A program made the translations under genes and the position numbers. Positions 53,494 through 64,000 of a stretch of DNA of 64,000 bases are shown piece by piece. The notes beneath the pieces are model-generated. The model was not told the DNA's origin. It saw only the letters and a program-made list of their open reading frames with translations, and did no database searches. Position 1 is the first letter of the stretch; every line of letters begins with the position of its first letter. The DNA comes from Paludisphaera mucosa (GTDB lineage Bacteria > Planctomycetota > Planctomycetia > Isosphaerales > Isosphaeraceae), in the NCBI RefSeq assembly GCF_029589435.1, contig NZ_JARRAG010000002.1, positions 3,224,001 through 3,288,000 of the forward strand. The letters run 5' to 3'.

Positions 53494-54387
53494 ATGGACA
53501 CGACCTCCCCGACGATCGGATTCGCGGGCGACCTGAGCGACCCCTGGGTCGCCGACCTCGCCCAGGCGCTCTCCCGCTTCGACGTCGTCGCCTGCGAGCA
53601 GCACGGGTCCGAACTCCCGCGACGGGCCTTCGAGGCGGAGGACGGCGGCGGGGGCCGGACGAACATCCTGGTCCTGCACCGCTCGCGGCTCACCGGGGCC
53701 GACGTCGCCCGCCTGGAAGACCTCCGGCGCGGCCTGGGGCCGGAGAACTGGCCGCGGATCGTCCTCTGCGTGAGCCCCTACGTCCGCTACGCCGAGATCG
53801 AGCGCTGCGCCGGCCTGGTCGAGCTGGTCACGCCCGAGGCCACCGCGGCCGAGACCCTCCCCCGCCAGCTCGATCGCATGCTCGGCCAGATCCCGGGGCG
53901 GAATCGCCGCGAGATCGGCGAGGCGATCGGCGTGGACGTCGTCAGCACCGACTACGAGCTGCGGCAGGTCCTCTGCGAGGCCTGCCTGCGCGCCGGCTAC
54001 CGGGCGGTCGGCGAGGATCACCTGGCCTCGACGCCCGAGCCGACGGCCTGGGACGACGGCCTGCGGCTCACGGTCTGGGACGTGCCGGTGCTGGAGCCGC
54101 GGTGGGACGAGCGGCTGGAGCGTCGCAGCCGGCTGGGGCCGGTCGTGGCGCTTTTGGGCTTCGCCGACCGCGCCGCGGTCTCGATGGCGCGCGAGTCGGG
54201 GGCCTCGGCCTGCCTGGACCTCCCCTGCGCGATGGACGACCTGATCGTCGCCCTCGACCGCCTGGCGAAGGAGGCGGCCGCCCGCCCCCGCGCCGAGGCC
54301 GGCCACCCCACGCCCCCCGCCCCGGCCGCGCGAGCGGCCCGCGGCCGGCTCCGGGTCGCCCGGGGCCCGAGGGCGGCGGCCGAGTAG
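53494..54387 (+). CDS. Degenerate receiver-like protein
   Basis: This 297-residue protein has no clear family match. Two parts resemble receiver-type alpha/beta folds: the N-terminal TIGFAGDLSDPWVADLAQALSRF with a later ILVLHRSRLTG, and the C-terminal GPVVALLGFADRAAVSMARESG with ASACLDLPCAMDDLIVALDRL. The latter has the beta5-alpha5 shape of a response regulator, but Leu replaces the lysine and no phospho-acceptor site is evident, so it would be a pseudo-receiver. The C-terminus is Ala/Arg/Pro rich. AAGGAGG at 53477-53483 sets the start at 53494, although the frame opens at 53254. It is divergent from sigma factor copy B and precedes mfd by 97 bases. Confidence 0.6.
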   Translation: MDTTSPTIGFAGDLSDPWVADLAQALSRFDVVACEQHGSELPRRAFEAEDGGGGRTNILVLHRSRLTGADVARLEDLRRGLGPENWPRIVLCVSPYVRYAEIERCAGLVELVTPEATAAETLPRQLDRMLGQIPGRNRREIGEAIGVDVVSTDYELRQVLCEACLRAGYRAVGEDHLASTPEPTAWDDGLRLTVWDVPVLEPRWDERLERRSRLGPVVALLGFADRAAVSMARESGASACLDLPCAMDDLIVALDRLAKEAAARPRAEAGHPTPPAPAARAARGRLRVARGPRAAAE

Positions 54388-54484
54388 GCGTCGGCCGCGT
54401 TCGCGCCTAGAATGCAGAAGGACGCCTCCCACCGGCCGGATCCGCGGGGATCGGCGGCGACGTGAACCTCGTGAAGAGTCTCCG

Positions 54485-57760
<3,276 letters not shown>

Positions 57761-57778
57761 GGCAACCCACCGGGTCGG

Positions 57779-59527
57779 CTACTCGAACGGAGTCTTGCTC
57801 ACCTCGACCTTGCCGATCACGAACGGCACGGACTGCTCGGGGACGAAGCTGAAGTCATATCCCCACATCTTCGCGAAGCTGGCGTCGGCGACGCGCCAGG
57901 TGTGGGTCTGCCAGCCGGGATCGTCGGAGACCGCGAACCAATCGCCGCGATTGCGGTAGGGGTTCGCCCCCTGGCCGTCGGCGACCTCATAGCGAAGGTT
58001 CATGCCCAGGTTTCCGGGCCCGAGGCGGCGGACGGCGACTCGGACGTAGAACTCGCGGTCCTTGAGCGCGGCGAACGACGGGTGGACGTAGAAGCTCGCG
58101 GCCTGGTTGCTCGCCAGCCGGACGCCCGTCGAGCCGTCGGGGAACAGGTGGGGCGGGGTCGACGCGCCACGGACCTGGTGCAGGCCGCGGGTCGTCGGCA
58201 GGCCGTCGGCCTCGAACACGACGCGCTTCGCCCGCGAATGGTCGCCGCCCCAGGGGAAGGGCTTCGTCCGCTGCGCCTGCGCGACGAGGTCGCGGGGGAT
58301 GCCCTGGAGGATCACGGGCGAGTTGGTCAACGGCAGCTGCTGTCCCTTCCGCAGCAGGTAGTACAGCCCCACTGGCAGGGCGGCGACCGAGACGTCGCCG
58401 TCGAAGGCCAGGCTGTTGTCGGTCGCCCCCGCCGGCATCCAGGCCACGAGCACCGGCCCGCTGGGACACTCAAAGAGGAATCCGTAGCCCCGGCCGCCGA
58501 CGCCGAGGGCCAGCCAGCCGAGGTAGCGGGGGGTCGGGCCCATCATCTTCGCCATCATCCGGAGCGCCTTGTACGACTCGCGATCGCGCCCCGCCCGGTC
58601 GATCAGGCCGAACCCCGGCTCCTCGCCGGCCGGGTCGCGGGCCTCGAACCAGAGCGTCCGCGCGACCCCCTGCGCCATGGCCATCGCGTAGAGTTTCACC
58701 AGCGCCCGGGCGGCGTCGACCTCCTTGACCGCCTGGCCGTCGAGCCTCCGGCCGATCTCGGTGATCCAGATCTCGGCGTCGGCCTTCCCGGGCGAGGCGT
58801 CCCTGAGGGCGTCGCGGAGGAGCCGGGTCATCCCCAGGAAGGGGATCTCGCCGTCGGGGTCCGACAGGCCGTCGGCGATCTCGTAGGGGTGGATGCACAG
58901 GAAGTCGAAGGCGTCGGGCTTGCCCGCGTCCGCCATCGCCCGGATCGCCCGCAGCAGATAAGGGGCGTCGAAGCTGGCGACCGTCAGGCCCACCCGGGCC
59001 TCCGGATCACCGCGCCGGGCCGCCTCATACGTCGCGGCCGCCAGCCGGGCGTAGTCGGCGGTCGTGTGATGGTCGTCGTTGAACCCGCCGTTCCCCTCGT
59101 TCCAGACCTCTCAGCGCCGGACCTTCCCCCGGTATCGTCCGGCCGCGGCCGCGACGAAGTCGGACCAGTCCGCCAGGTTCGCCATCGGGAACGCGTGCGG
59201 CTTGCCGCCCGCCCAGCGGGCACCGCCCATGAGGACCGCTTCCAGCTCGATCCGATTCGCCGAAGCCGCCCCGACGAGCGTGTCGGCCGACTGCCACTGG
59301 AACTCCCCCTTCTTCGGCTCCAGGGCCCCCCATTCGGGGAAGAGCCGGACCGTCCGCACCCCTGCCGCGGCCGCTTTCGGCAGCCACTCGGCATGGTCCC
59401 CGTAGCCGCTCGCCGAGGAACTGACGCCCCACGGCGAGGCCGTCTGCCCGCACGCTTCCCGTCCCGCAACCCCCAAAACCCCAGCCGTCGCGATCAGGAT
59501 GAAGGTCGCATATCGAGCCGCGCGCAT
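57779..59527 (-). pseudogene. Secreted glycoside hydrolase (clan GH-A) with in-frame TGA
   Basis: The frame encodes 582 residues apart from a TGA at codon 139 (59113-59111). It has a signal peptide (YATFILIATAGVLGVAG) and a TIM-barrel glycosidase domain. The text around the stop reads RYRGKVRR-stop-EVWNEGNGGF, where clan GH-A enzymes have Trp-Glu-Val-Trp-Asn-Glu; a single G-to-A change turns TGG into TGA. The likely nucleophile lies in EIWITEIGRRLDG downstream, and the C-terminal part (about residue 400 on) resembles a sugar-binding sandwich. Downstream reading continues without other stops to 57779, so the break is recent or a sequence error. A GGAGA site seven bases upstream sets the start at 59527. 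Confidence 0.8.
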
Positions 59528-59583
59528 CCGATTCTCCAGGGTCGCGTCCTGACAAAAAGACTTCAAGGGCGGATGCCAGGCCT

Positions 59584-59720
59584 CCTTCTCCCCTCGTGGG
59601 AGAAGGTGCCGCGCAGCGGCGGATGAGGGGGGCGGGACTAGAAGCCAGCGACGTGAAGGCCAGCCTTGAGGATCCCCTCATCCGGCCCTTCGGGCCACCT
59701 TCTCCCACGAGGGGAGAAGG
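59584..59720. repeat. Palindromic repeat element, copy 5
   Basis: Exact 25-base inverted repeats at 59584-59608 and 59696-59720 (CCTTCTCCC-GGGAGAAGG core) enclose an 87-base interior with side hairpins GCCGC-GCA-GCGGC and GGCCC-TTC-GGGCC and paired CGGATGAGGGG/CCCCTCATCCG motifs. It sits between two minus-strand genes, in the promoter region of the interrupted glycosidase gene and just past the stop of the double-thioredoxin gene. Confidence 0.85.
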
Positions 59721-59741
59721 TGAATTCAGCCCTTCAGCCCA

Positions 59742-60716
59742 TCACCCCGCCTTGCGCTTCGCCATGTCGGCCTTGATCTGGGCGGCGGCCGCTTCGAGGC
59801 TCTTCTTGAGGGTTGCGAGCTGGGCGGGCTCCAGGGTGCCTTGCGACTCGAAGAGCTTGAGGAAGGCCTCGATCTCCTGGGGCTCGACCGGGTAGCCGAT
59901 GTTGCCGAACGAGGCGTCGGCCGTGCCCCTGGCCTGGCCCTTGGCGTCGAGGACGACGAACCAGGGGATGCCGCCGGAGTCGTCGGGGCGATAGCGCTTC
60001 ATGACGTCCTTGCCGTGGGTCATGCGGTCGACGTCGACCTTGGCGACGATGAAGTCGTCGGCGAGGGCCTTCGCGGGCTCGGGGAGGGCCAAAAAGTCTT
60101 CCAGGCGATGGCACCAGCCGCACCAGGGGGCTCCGAAGCTGAGGAAGACGCGCTTGTCCTCGGCCGTCGCCCGCGCCAGGGCGTCGCTGACGACGGACTC
60201 GGCGTCCTTCGGCTCGGCCTTCCACTTGGCGAGGAACGCCTTCACCTTGGCCGGGTCGTGGTGGTCGCCCTCTTCGAGCGGGTCGGTCTTCTGGCCGACG
60301 AGGAGCTTGCCGTCGGCGTCGAGCACGGCGAGGAACGGGAAGCCGACGCCGTCCTGGCCCTTGGACGTCTCCGCCAGCAGGGGCTCGGCGTTGCGGGCCT
60401 TGGTGTCGATCATCGTGAGGACGTATTCGTTGGACAGCAGCGTGGCGATCTCGCGGTCCTTCTCGAACAGCCCGTGCAGCTTGTGGCACCAGCCGCACCA
60501 GTCGCCGCCGAACATCAGGAGCACGCGCTTACCGTCCTTCTTGGCCCGGGCGGCGGCCTTGTCGACCTGCTCGCGGGCGTCGGCGGCCGCGTTGTAGATC
60601 GACTTCCGCTCCGGCTTGGCGCCGTCCTCGCCGCGGGCCGGGCCGAGCATCACGAGGCCCCCGAAGAGCACCGGCAACACGCCGCGCGCGACCGATCCGA
60701 ATCCCCTGACGAGCAT
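59742..60716 (-). CDS. Secreted protein with two thioredoxin-like domains
   Basis: This 324-residue protein has a signal peptide (VARGVLPVLFGGLVMLGPARG) and two thioredoxin-fold domains in tandem. Each has an active site WCGWCH: the first near residues 72-78 in LLMFGGDWCGWCHKL, the second near 200 in LSFGAPWCGWCHRLEDF, followed by cis-proline segments FPFLAVLD and IPWFVVLD. The WCGWCH form is that of DUF255/thioredoxin_7-type periplasmic proteins, probable disulfide reductases or reduced-thiol suppliers. The C-terminal 40 residues form a helix. It lies next to a sigma factor gene on the opposite strand. Confidence 0.87.
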   Translation of the reverse strand: MLVRGFGSVARGVLPVLFGGLVMLGPARGEDGAKPERKSIYNAAADAREQVDKAAARAKKDGKRVLLMFGGDWCGWCHKLHGLFEKDREIATLLSNEYVLTMIDTKARNAEPLLAETSKGQDGVGFPFLAVLDADGKLLVGQKTDPLEEGDHHDPAKVKAFLAKWKAEPKDAESVVSDALARATAEDKRVFLSFGAPWCGWCHRLEDFLALPEPAKALADDFIVAKVDVDRMTHGKDVMKRYRPDDSGGIPWFVVLDAKGQARGTADASFGNIGYPVEPQEIEAFLKLFESQGTLEPAQLATLKKSLEAAAAQIKADMAKRKAG

Positions 60717-60914
60717 GGCGTAGCCCTCGTATTGGCCGAGGTCGTCGCGCCGGGGGCCGCCCCGGCGCGTCCGCCTCGTCTCCTACGACTGTAACGGCCG
60801 AAGGCCGGCCCCCGAAAGGAAATCCGCCCCGGGCCGGCGAATCGGTGTGAGGATCGCGGCCGGCGGGGCACTATGGGGATGGAGGCGATCGGAACACGGG
60901 GAGAAGGCCGCACC

Positions 60915-62297
60915 ATGACGATCCCGAAACGACGCACGGCCGCCGGCCCGCTGCACGCGCTGATGACCTTCGGCGTGCTCGGCGAGGAGACCGACGCCCG
61001 GCTGCTGGAACTCTATCGATCCCGTCGCCCCGGCGGGGACGAGGCCTTCCGCATCCTGCTGGAACGCCATGGCGCGATGGTCCACTCCGTCTGCCGCAGC
61101 CTCGTCCGCGACACGTCCGAGGCCGACGACGCCTTCCAGGCCGTCTTCGTAGTCCTGGTCCGCCACGCCGAGGGCGTCCGCAAGGCCGAGTCGCTCGGCC
61201 CCTGGCTGCACGGCGTCGCGATCCGCGTCGCCCGGCGTGCGCGACGACGATCGCGGTCGCGGGCCTCGCGCCTCCGCGTCGTCGACCCCGCGAATCTGGA
61301 TCGGGTCGTCGGCCGGGCCGGCGCCCCGGACCATTCCGCGATGATCCACGCCGAGATCGATCGCCTGCCGGATCGCGATCGCCGTCCCCTGGTCCTCTGC
61401 GGGCTCGAAGGCCTGTCCTACGAGCAGGCCGCACGCACGCTCGGCGTTTCGGAGCCCACGCTCCGGGGCCGGCTGCATCGCGCCCGCAAGCGTCTCGAAG
61501 CCCGACTGAAGAAGCAGGACGTCGCCGTGCCGACGTCGCTCGTCCCCGCGGCCCCGCCCGCCCTGCTCGTCGAAACCGTGCTCGCCCAGGCCGCGGGCGT
61601 GTCGCTCGCGGCCATCCCCGTCCCGGTCTCGTCCCTCGCGAAAGGAGCGATCCTCGCCATGACGCTCTCGTCCCTGAAGCCGATCGTCTTCTCCTCGCTG
61701 GCCACGCTCGGCCTGGTCGGCTCGGTCGTGCTCGCCCAGCAGGCGGGTCCCTCCTCGGCCGAAAGCCATCAGCAGGCTCCGGCTTCCAAACCCGAGGAAG
61801 GGCGCAAGTCACCACCCGTCTCGACCCCGAAACCACCGAGGCTTCTAACGCCGGAGGAGCGGGAGGCCAGGAACAAGCTCATCCAGGCCGCCCTGGAGAA
61901 TCCGATCGACCTCGACTTCCCGGAAGGGATCGATCTGGAGGATCTGTTGAAGCACGTCAAGAAGGTGACAAGTTCGGCCGACGACGACGGCATCCCGTTT
62001 TACGTCAATCCGGTCGGCCTCGGCGTCACGCAGCAAACGATGTCGTCCGTCAGGATGACTCTGATATCCAAGGAGAAGCCCCTGGGCGAGGCCTTGAAGG
62101 GCTATCTCGGCACCCTCAATCTCGGTTACGTGATCAAGGACGGCTACGTCCTGATCGACTCCCGGGCCGCCACGGCCGAGGCCCGGATCGACGTCCTGGA
62201 GGCGAAGCTCGACGCCCTGATCAAGAGGTTGGATGCCGCGCCGTTTCGACCTTCCATCATCGAGCCGACGCCCGAAGGCTTGATTCGGAAATTTTAG
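60915..62297 (+). CDS. Membrane-tethered ECF sigma factor with STN-like domain, copy C
   Basis: This 460-residue protein has sigma region 2 (AFRILLERHGAMVHSVCRSL, DDAFQAVFVVLVR; about residues 44-110), region 4 (GLEGLSYEQAARTLGVSEPTLRGRL; about 153-190), a membrane helix at about 247-264 (PIVFSSLATLGLVGSVVLA), and an exported part with an STN-like domain at about 325-430 (IDLEDLLKHVKKV, IPFYVNPVGL, EKPLGEALKGYLGTLNLGYVIKDGYVLI) and a short C-terminal coiled coil. The start at 60915 follows GGAGAAGG; the frame opens at 60873. It has the same plan as copies A and B 10 kb upstream but a shorter linker. Confidence 0.86.
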   Translation: MTIPKRRTAAGPLHALMTFGVLGEETDARLLELYRSRRPGGDEAFRILLERHGAMVHSVCRSLVRDTSEADDAFQAVFVVLVRHAEGVRKAESLGPWLHGVAIRVARRARRRSRSRASRLRVVDPANLDRVVGRAGAPDHSAMIHAEIDRLPDRDRRPLVLCGLEGLSYEQAARTLGVSEPTLRGRLHRARKRLEARLKKQDVAVPTSLVPAAPPALLVETVLAQAAGVSLAAIPVPVSSLAKGAILAMTLSSLKPIVFSSLATLGLVGSVVLAQQAGPSSAESHQQAPASKPEEGRKSPPVSTPKPPRLLTPEEREARNKLIQAALENPIDLDFPEGIDLEDLLKHVKKVTSSADDDGIPFYVNPVGLGVTQQTMSSVRMTLISKEKPLGEALKGYLGTLNLGYVIKDGYVLIDSRAATAEARIDVLEAKLDALIKRLDAAPFRPSIIEPTPEGLIRKF

Positions 62298-62599
62298 CCT
62301 CGACGTGCGTCGATCGACGCCCACGAATTTCGAGGACCCGGGCTCGCGGGATTTTCTGATCCGCGTTCGTGGACCATGTTCCCCAGGAGGTCTTGCGCGA
62401 GATCACCGAGCGGCCCGGGGAGTCGTCGAGGCCGGCGTGAGAATCCGAGAGGGTTTCGGACGTCGACGTTTTCCTGTTCTAAGCTGCCTCCTGAGGACGC
62501 CGAGGACGAGCGGGGCCGCGGCCGGCTCGTCCGAAGTCCCGACTCCGCGTCCCCGACGGACGCGTGCGGGCCGACCCAACCCACGCGAGCACGACGACC
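62298..62599. other. Intergenic region with a 14-bp palindrome
   Basis: This 302-base gap holds the palindrome GCGTCGATCGACGC at 62307-62320, ten bases after the sigma factor stop, which could form a short hairpin but has no T-tract. No gene is supported. The rest may hold the promoter of the LEPR-XLL protein gene; no clear -35/-10 pair was seen. Confidence 0.4.
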
Positions 62600-63238
62600 A
62601 TGACGGACCGCCCCCCTCCCCGACGGTGCGCCTCTCGGATCGACCTGGAACCGCTCGAAGGCCGATTGCTCCTCTCGATGGCCCACGCCGCGCCGATGGC
62701 GCCCCCGCGGCACGCCTCGGCGCTCGTGAGCCACGTCGGCAAGCCGAGCCCGACGGCCTCGCGCTGGGGATGGCTGGCGAACACCTACTGGTACGTGCCG
62801 ACGGCCAACCTGCCCGCGACGATCTTCGACCCGGCCTCGGGGAGCCTCGTGCCGGTTCTCGACCAGACCGTGTACCACATCAGCGGCTATCGCAACGGCT
62901 ATTTCTGGGGCGAGACGGTCTCGCAGATCGGCCCCGGCTCGCCGGCCAGCTCCGCGCTCGTGGGGTCGGTCACGCCGCAGGGTCGGGTGCTCCTGTCGTT
63001 CACCTCGTCGACGGGGGTCGTCCAGGGCTACGGCGAGATGACCCGCCAGCACGGCCAGTGGACCATGGAGAACCAGATGTTCACGACCACCTCGTCCGGC
63101 ACCCAGATCGGCCACTGGGCGTACATGGTCCAGACCCGCCCGGGGATGAAGAGCTGGGCCTCGCTGCCGTCGGTCGGCGTCTCGGTGCCGACCTTCCTCG
63201 CCAACTATTCGGGGCCGACGCCCACGCCGGTCTTCTGA
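62600..63238 (+). CDS. LEPR-XLL type secreted protein
   Basis: This 212-residue protein has near its N-terminus the sequence IDLEPLEGRLLLS, the LEPR-XLL-type motif that planctomycetes place at the start of many large exported or surface proteins. The remainder has beta-rich repeats with SGYRNGYFWGETVSQI, LSFTSSTGVVQGYGEM and FTTTSSGTQIGHWAYMVQT and no known domain. It is short for a LEPR-XLL protein. The ATG at 62600 is preferred over 62564; the ribosome site is weak. The region after the stop is AT-rich. Confidence 0.7.
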   Translation: MTDRPPPRRCASRIDLEPLEGRLLLSMAHAAPMAPPRHASALVSHVGKPSPTASRWGWLANTYWYVPTANLPATIFDPASGSLVPVLDQTVYHISGYRNGYFWGETVSQIGPGSPASSALVGSVTPQGRVLLSFTSSTGVVQGYGEMTRQHGQWTMENQMFTTTSSGTQIGHWAYMVQTRPGMKSWASLPSVGVSVPTFLANYSGPTPTPVF

Positions 63239-63340
63239 AAAGAAAAAATCCCGGAGCCGCCGAAACCGCCGAAATATCGACGTAACCTCTAATATAATAT
63301 CGACTTCAGTCAACCGGCTTCGTTGGCTCTCGAGACGAAT

Positions 63341-63362
63341 GAAGCCGATCCGAAGCCAACAC
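63341..63362. repeat. Two tandem 11-bp GAAGCC repeats
   Basis: GAAGCCGATCC and GAAGCCAACAC lie back to back, 5 bases before the 3' end of the solute-binding protein gene. They match the four-unit array at 10938-10981, also in a convergent gap next to an AT-rich patch. GGCTTCGTTGGCT just upstream (63317-63329) can pair with parts of the repeat, so a hairpin is possible. Confidence 0.5.
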
Positions 63363-63366
63363 CACG

Positions 63367-64000
63367 TCAGTCCGCGAACTCCTTCGCCAGGAACGCGGCG
63401 GCGCGGTCCCAGGCGTCGGCGGCGGCCTGGAAGTCGACCTCCATGGCGTGGACGGTCGCCGGGGTCTCGACGCGGGCGGGCTTGGTCGCCGACTTGAGCA
63501 GGGGGATCTGGGCGCTCGGGCCATCGGCCAGGCGGTTCTCGACCTCGGCGGACAGGATGGCGTCGGCCAGCTTCCTCGCCGCCTCGGGGTGGGGGGCGTC
63601 CTTGATCAGGGCGAGCGTGTTGGGGATGAACAGGGTGCCGATCCCGCCCGGCTCGCGGTCGGGGTAGATGATCTCGACGGGGTTGCCGGCCTCGATCTCG
63701 AGCATGGCGTCGTCGGTGTCGGTCAGCCCGAAGACGAGCTGGCCCGAGCCGACCGCCGCGGCGACCTGGCGATTGCCCGAGAGGACCTGGACGTCGTTGG
63801 ACTTCAGGCTCCGGAAGAAGGCCTTGGCCCGGTCGTCGCCCCAGGCCGCGAAGAGGCAGGCGGCGTGGGTGGCGGTCGTGCCGAAGAGCGGCTTGGCGAT
63901 CCCCACGCGGCCGTTCCAGCGGAACCCGGCCAGGTCGGCGATCCCCCGAGGACGCTCGGGCTTGGGGACGAACCGGGTGTTGACGATCAGCACCCGCGCC
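63367..64000 (-). CDS. Iron-type ABC transporter substrate-binding protein, C-terminal part
   Basis: The gene runs off the right edge; about 210 C-terminal residues are present. They have the periplasmic binding protein type II pattern of the ferric iron (FbpA/AfuA-like) group: PRGIADLAGFRWNGRVGIAKP, FGTTATHAACLF, VLSGNRQVAAAVGSGQLVFG, GGIGTLFIPNTLALIKDAPHPEAARKLADAILS. Such proteins capture ferric iron or a small solute outside the membrane and deliver it to an ABC importer, whose genes are expected beyond the window. The signal peptide is not visible. The true start is outside the window. Confidence 0.85.
   Translation of the reverse strand, partial: ARVLIVNTRFVPKPERPRGIADLAGFRWNGRVGIAKPLFGTTATHAACLFAAWGDDRAKAFFRSLKSNDVQVLSGNRQVAAAVGSGQLVFGLTDTDDAMLEIEAGNPVEIIYPDREPGGIGTLFIPNTLALIKDAPHPEAARKLADAILSAEVENRLADGPSAQIPLLKSATKPARVETPATVHAMEVDFQAAADAWDRAAAFLAKEFAD

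Noticed and set aside
59111-59113. TGA read as selenocysteine in the glycosidase
   Set aside because: The position is a tryptophan in relatives, not cysteine, and no SECIS-like hairpin was noticed right after it; a nonsense change or sequencing error is simpler.

Overview
This window looks like a chromosome segment of a high-GC planctomycete, most likely a relative of the Isosphaeraceae (Paludisphaera, Singulisphaera and similar). That assignment is inference. It rests on very GC-rich third codon positions and on several protein types typical of Planctomycetota: a DUF1571 secreted protein, a HYExAFE nuclease-like protein, a LEPR-XLL type N-terminus, tandem McsA-like proteins before McsB, and three ECF sigma factors with long membrane-anchored C-terminal extensions. 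No rRNA, tRNA, CRISPR array, prophage or transposase was found. The segment is gene-dense, with many ATGA or TGATG start/stop overlaps that indicate translational coupling.

Layout. 1-3.8 kb: start of rimI, a DUF1571 protein, a metallo-hydrolase/metallophosphoesterase pair, a terminator-like leader and csrA. 3.9-10.5 kb: a TIM-barrel isomerase, an unknown protein, a GH15-like glucoamylase, and a Tet(A)-like efflux pump coupled to an unknown membrane protein. 11-15.8 kb: trpE diverging from an mcsA-mcsA-mcsB-J-domain cluster. 15.9-18.5 kb: a Crp/Fnr regulator, two cytochromes P460 and a DUF417 membrane protein, with a perfect inverted repeat upstream of the first P460 gene. 18.6-22.8 kb: a six-gene minus-strand operon (site-2 protease, YkgJ, HYExAFE, small membrane protein, class V aminotransferase, coaD). 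23.1-25.4 kb: aroB-dprA. 25.6-36 kb: a lipase, a histidine kinase coupled to a response regulator-phosphatase, an ABC exporter, a TlpA-like protein, a glycosyltransferase and a sugar epimerase. 36.5-49.5 kb: glmS, VanZ-like, Spy-like, FHA, epimerase, methyltransferase, thioesterase, OPA transporter, parallel beta-helix protein and a PfkB kinase. 49.5-62.3 kb: three membrane-tethered sigma factors, a degenerate receiver protein, mfd, a glycoside hydrolase interrupted by an in-frame TGA, and a double-thioredoxin protein. The right end holds a LEPR-XLL protein and part of an iron-type ABC solute-binding protein.

The most notable items are: (1) the Crp/Fnr-P460-P460-DUF417 operon with a candidate operator; its regulator has a cysteine/histidine cluster suggesting metal or Fe-S sensing of nitrogen or oxygen stress. 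(2) Three sigma factors fused through one membrane segment to a secretin/TonB-short-N-terminus-like domain, which could make them one-piece transmembrane transcription switches. (3) Five dispersed 146-180 bp palindromic elements whose side hairpins change sequence but keep pairing. (4) A TGA exactly at the catalytic W-E-V-W-N-E motif of a glycosidase. (5) A short ORF with overlapping alternative hairpins and a T-tract ahead of csrA.
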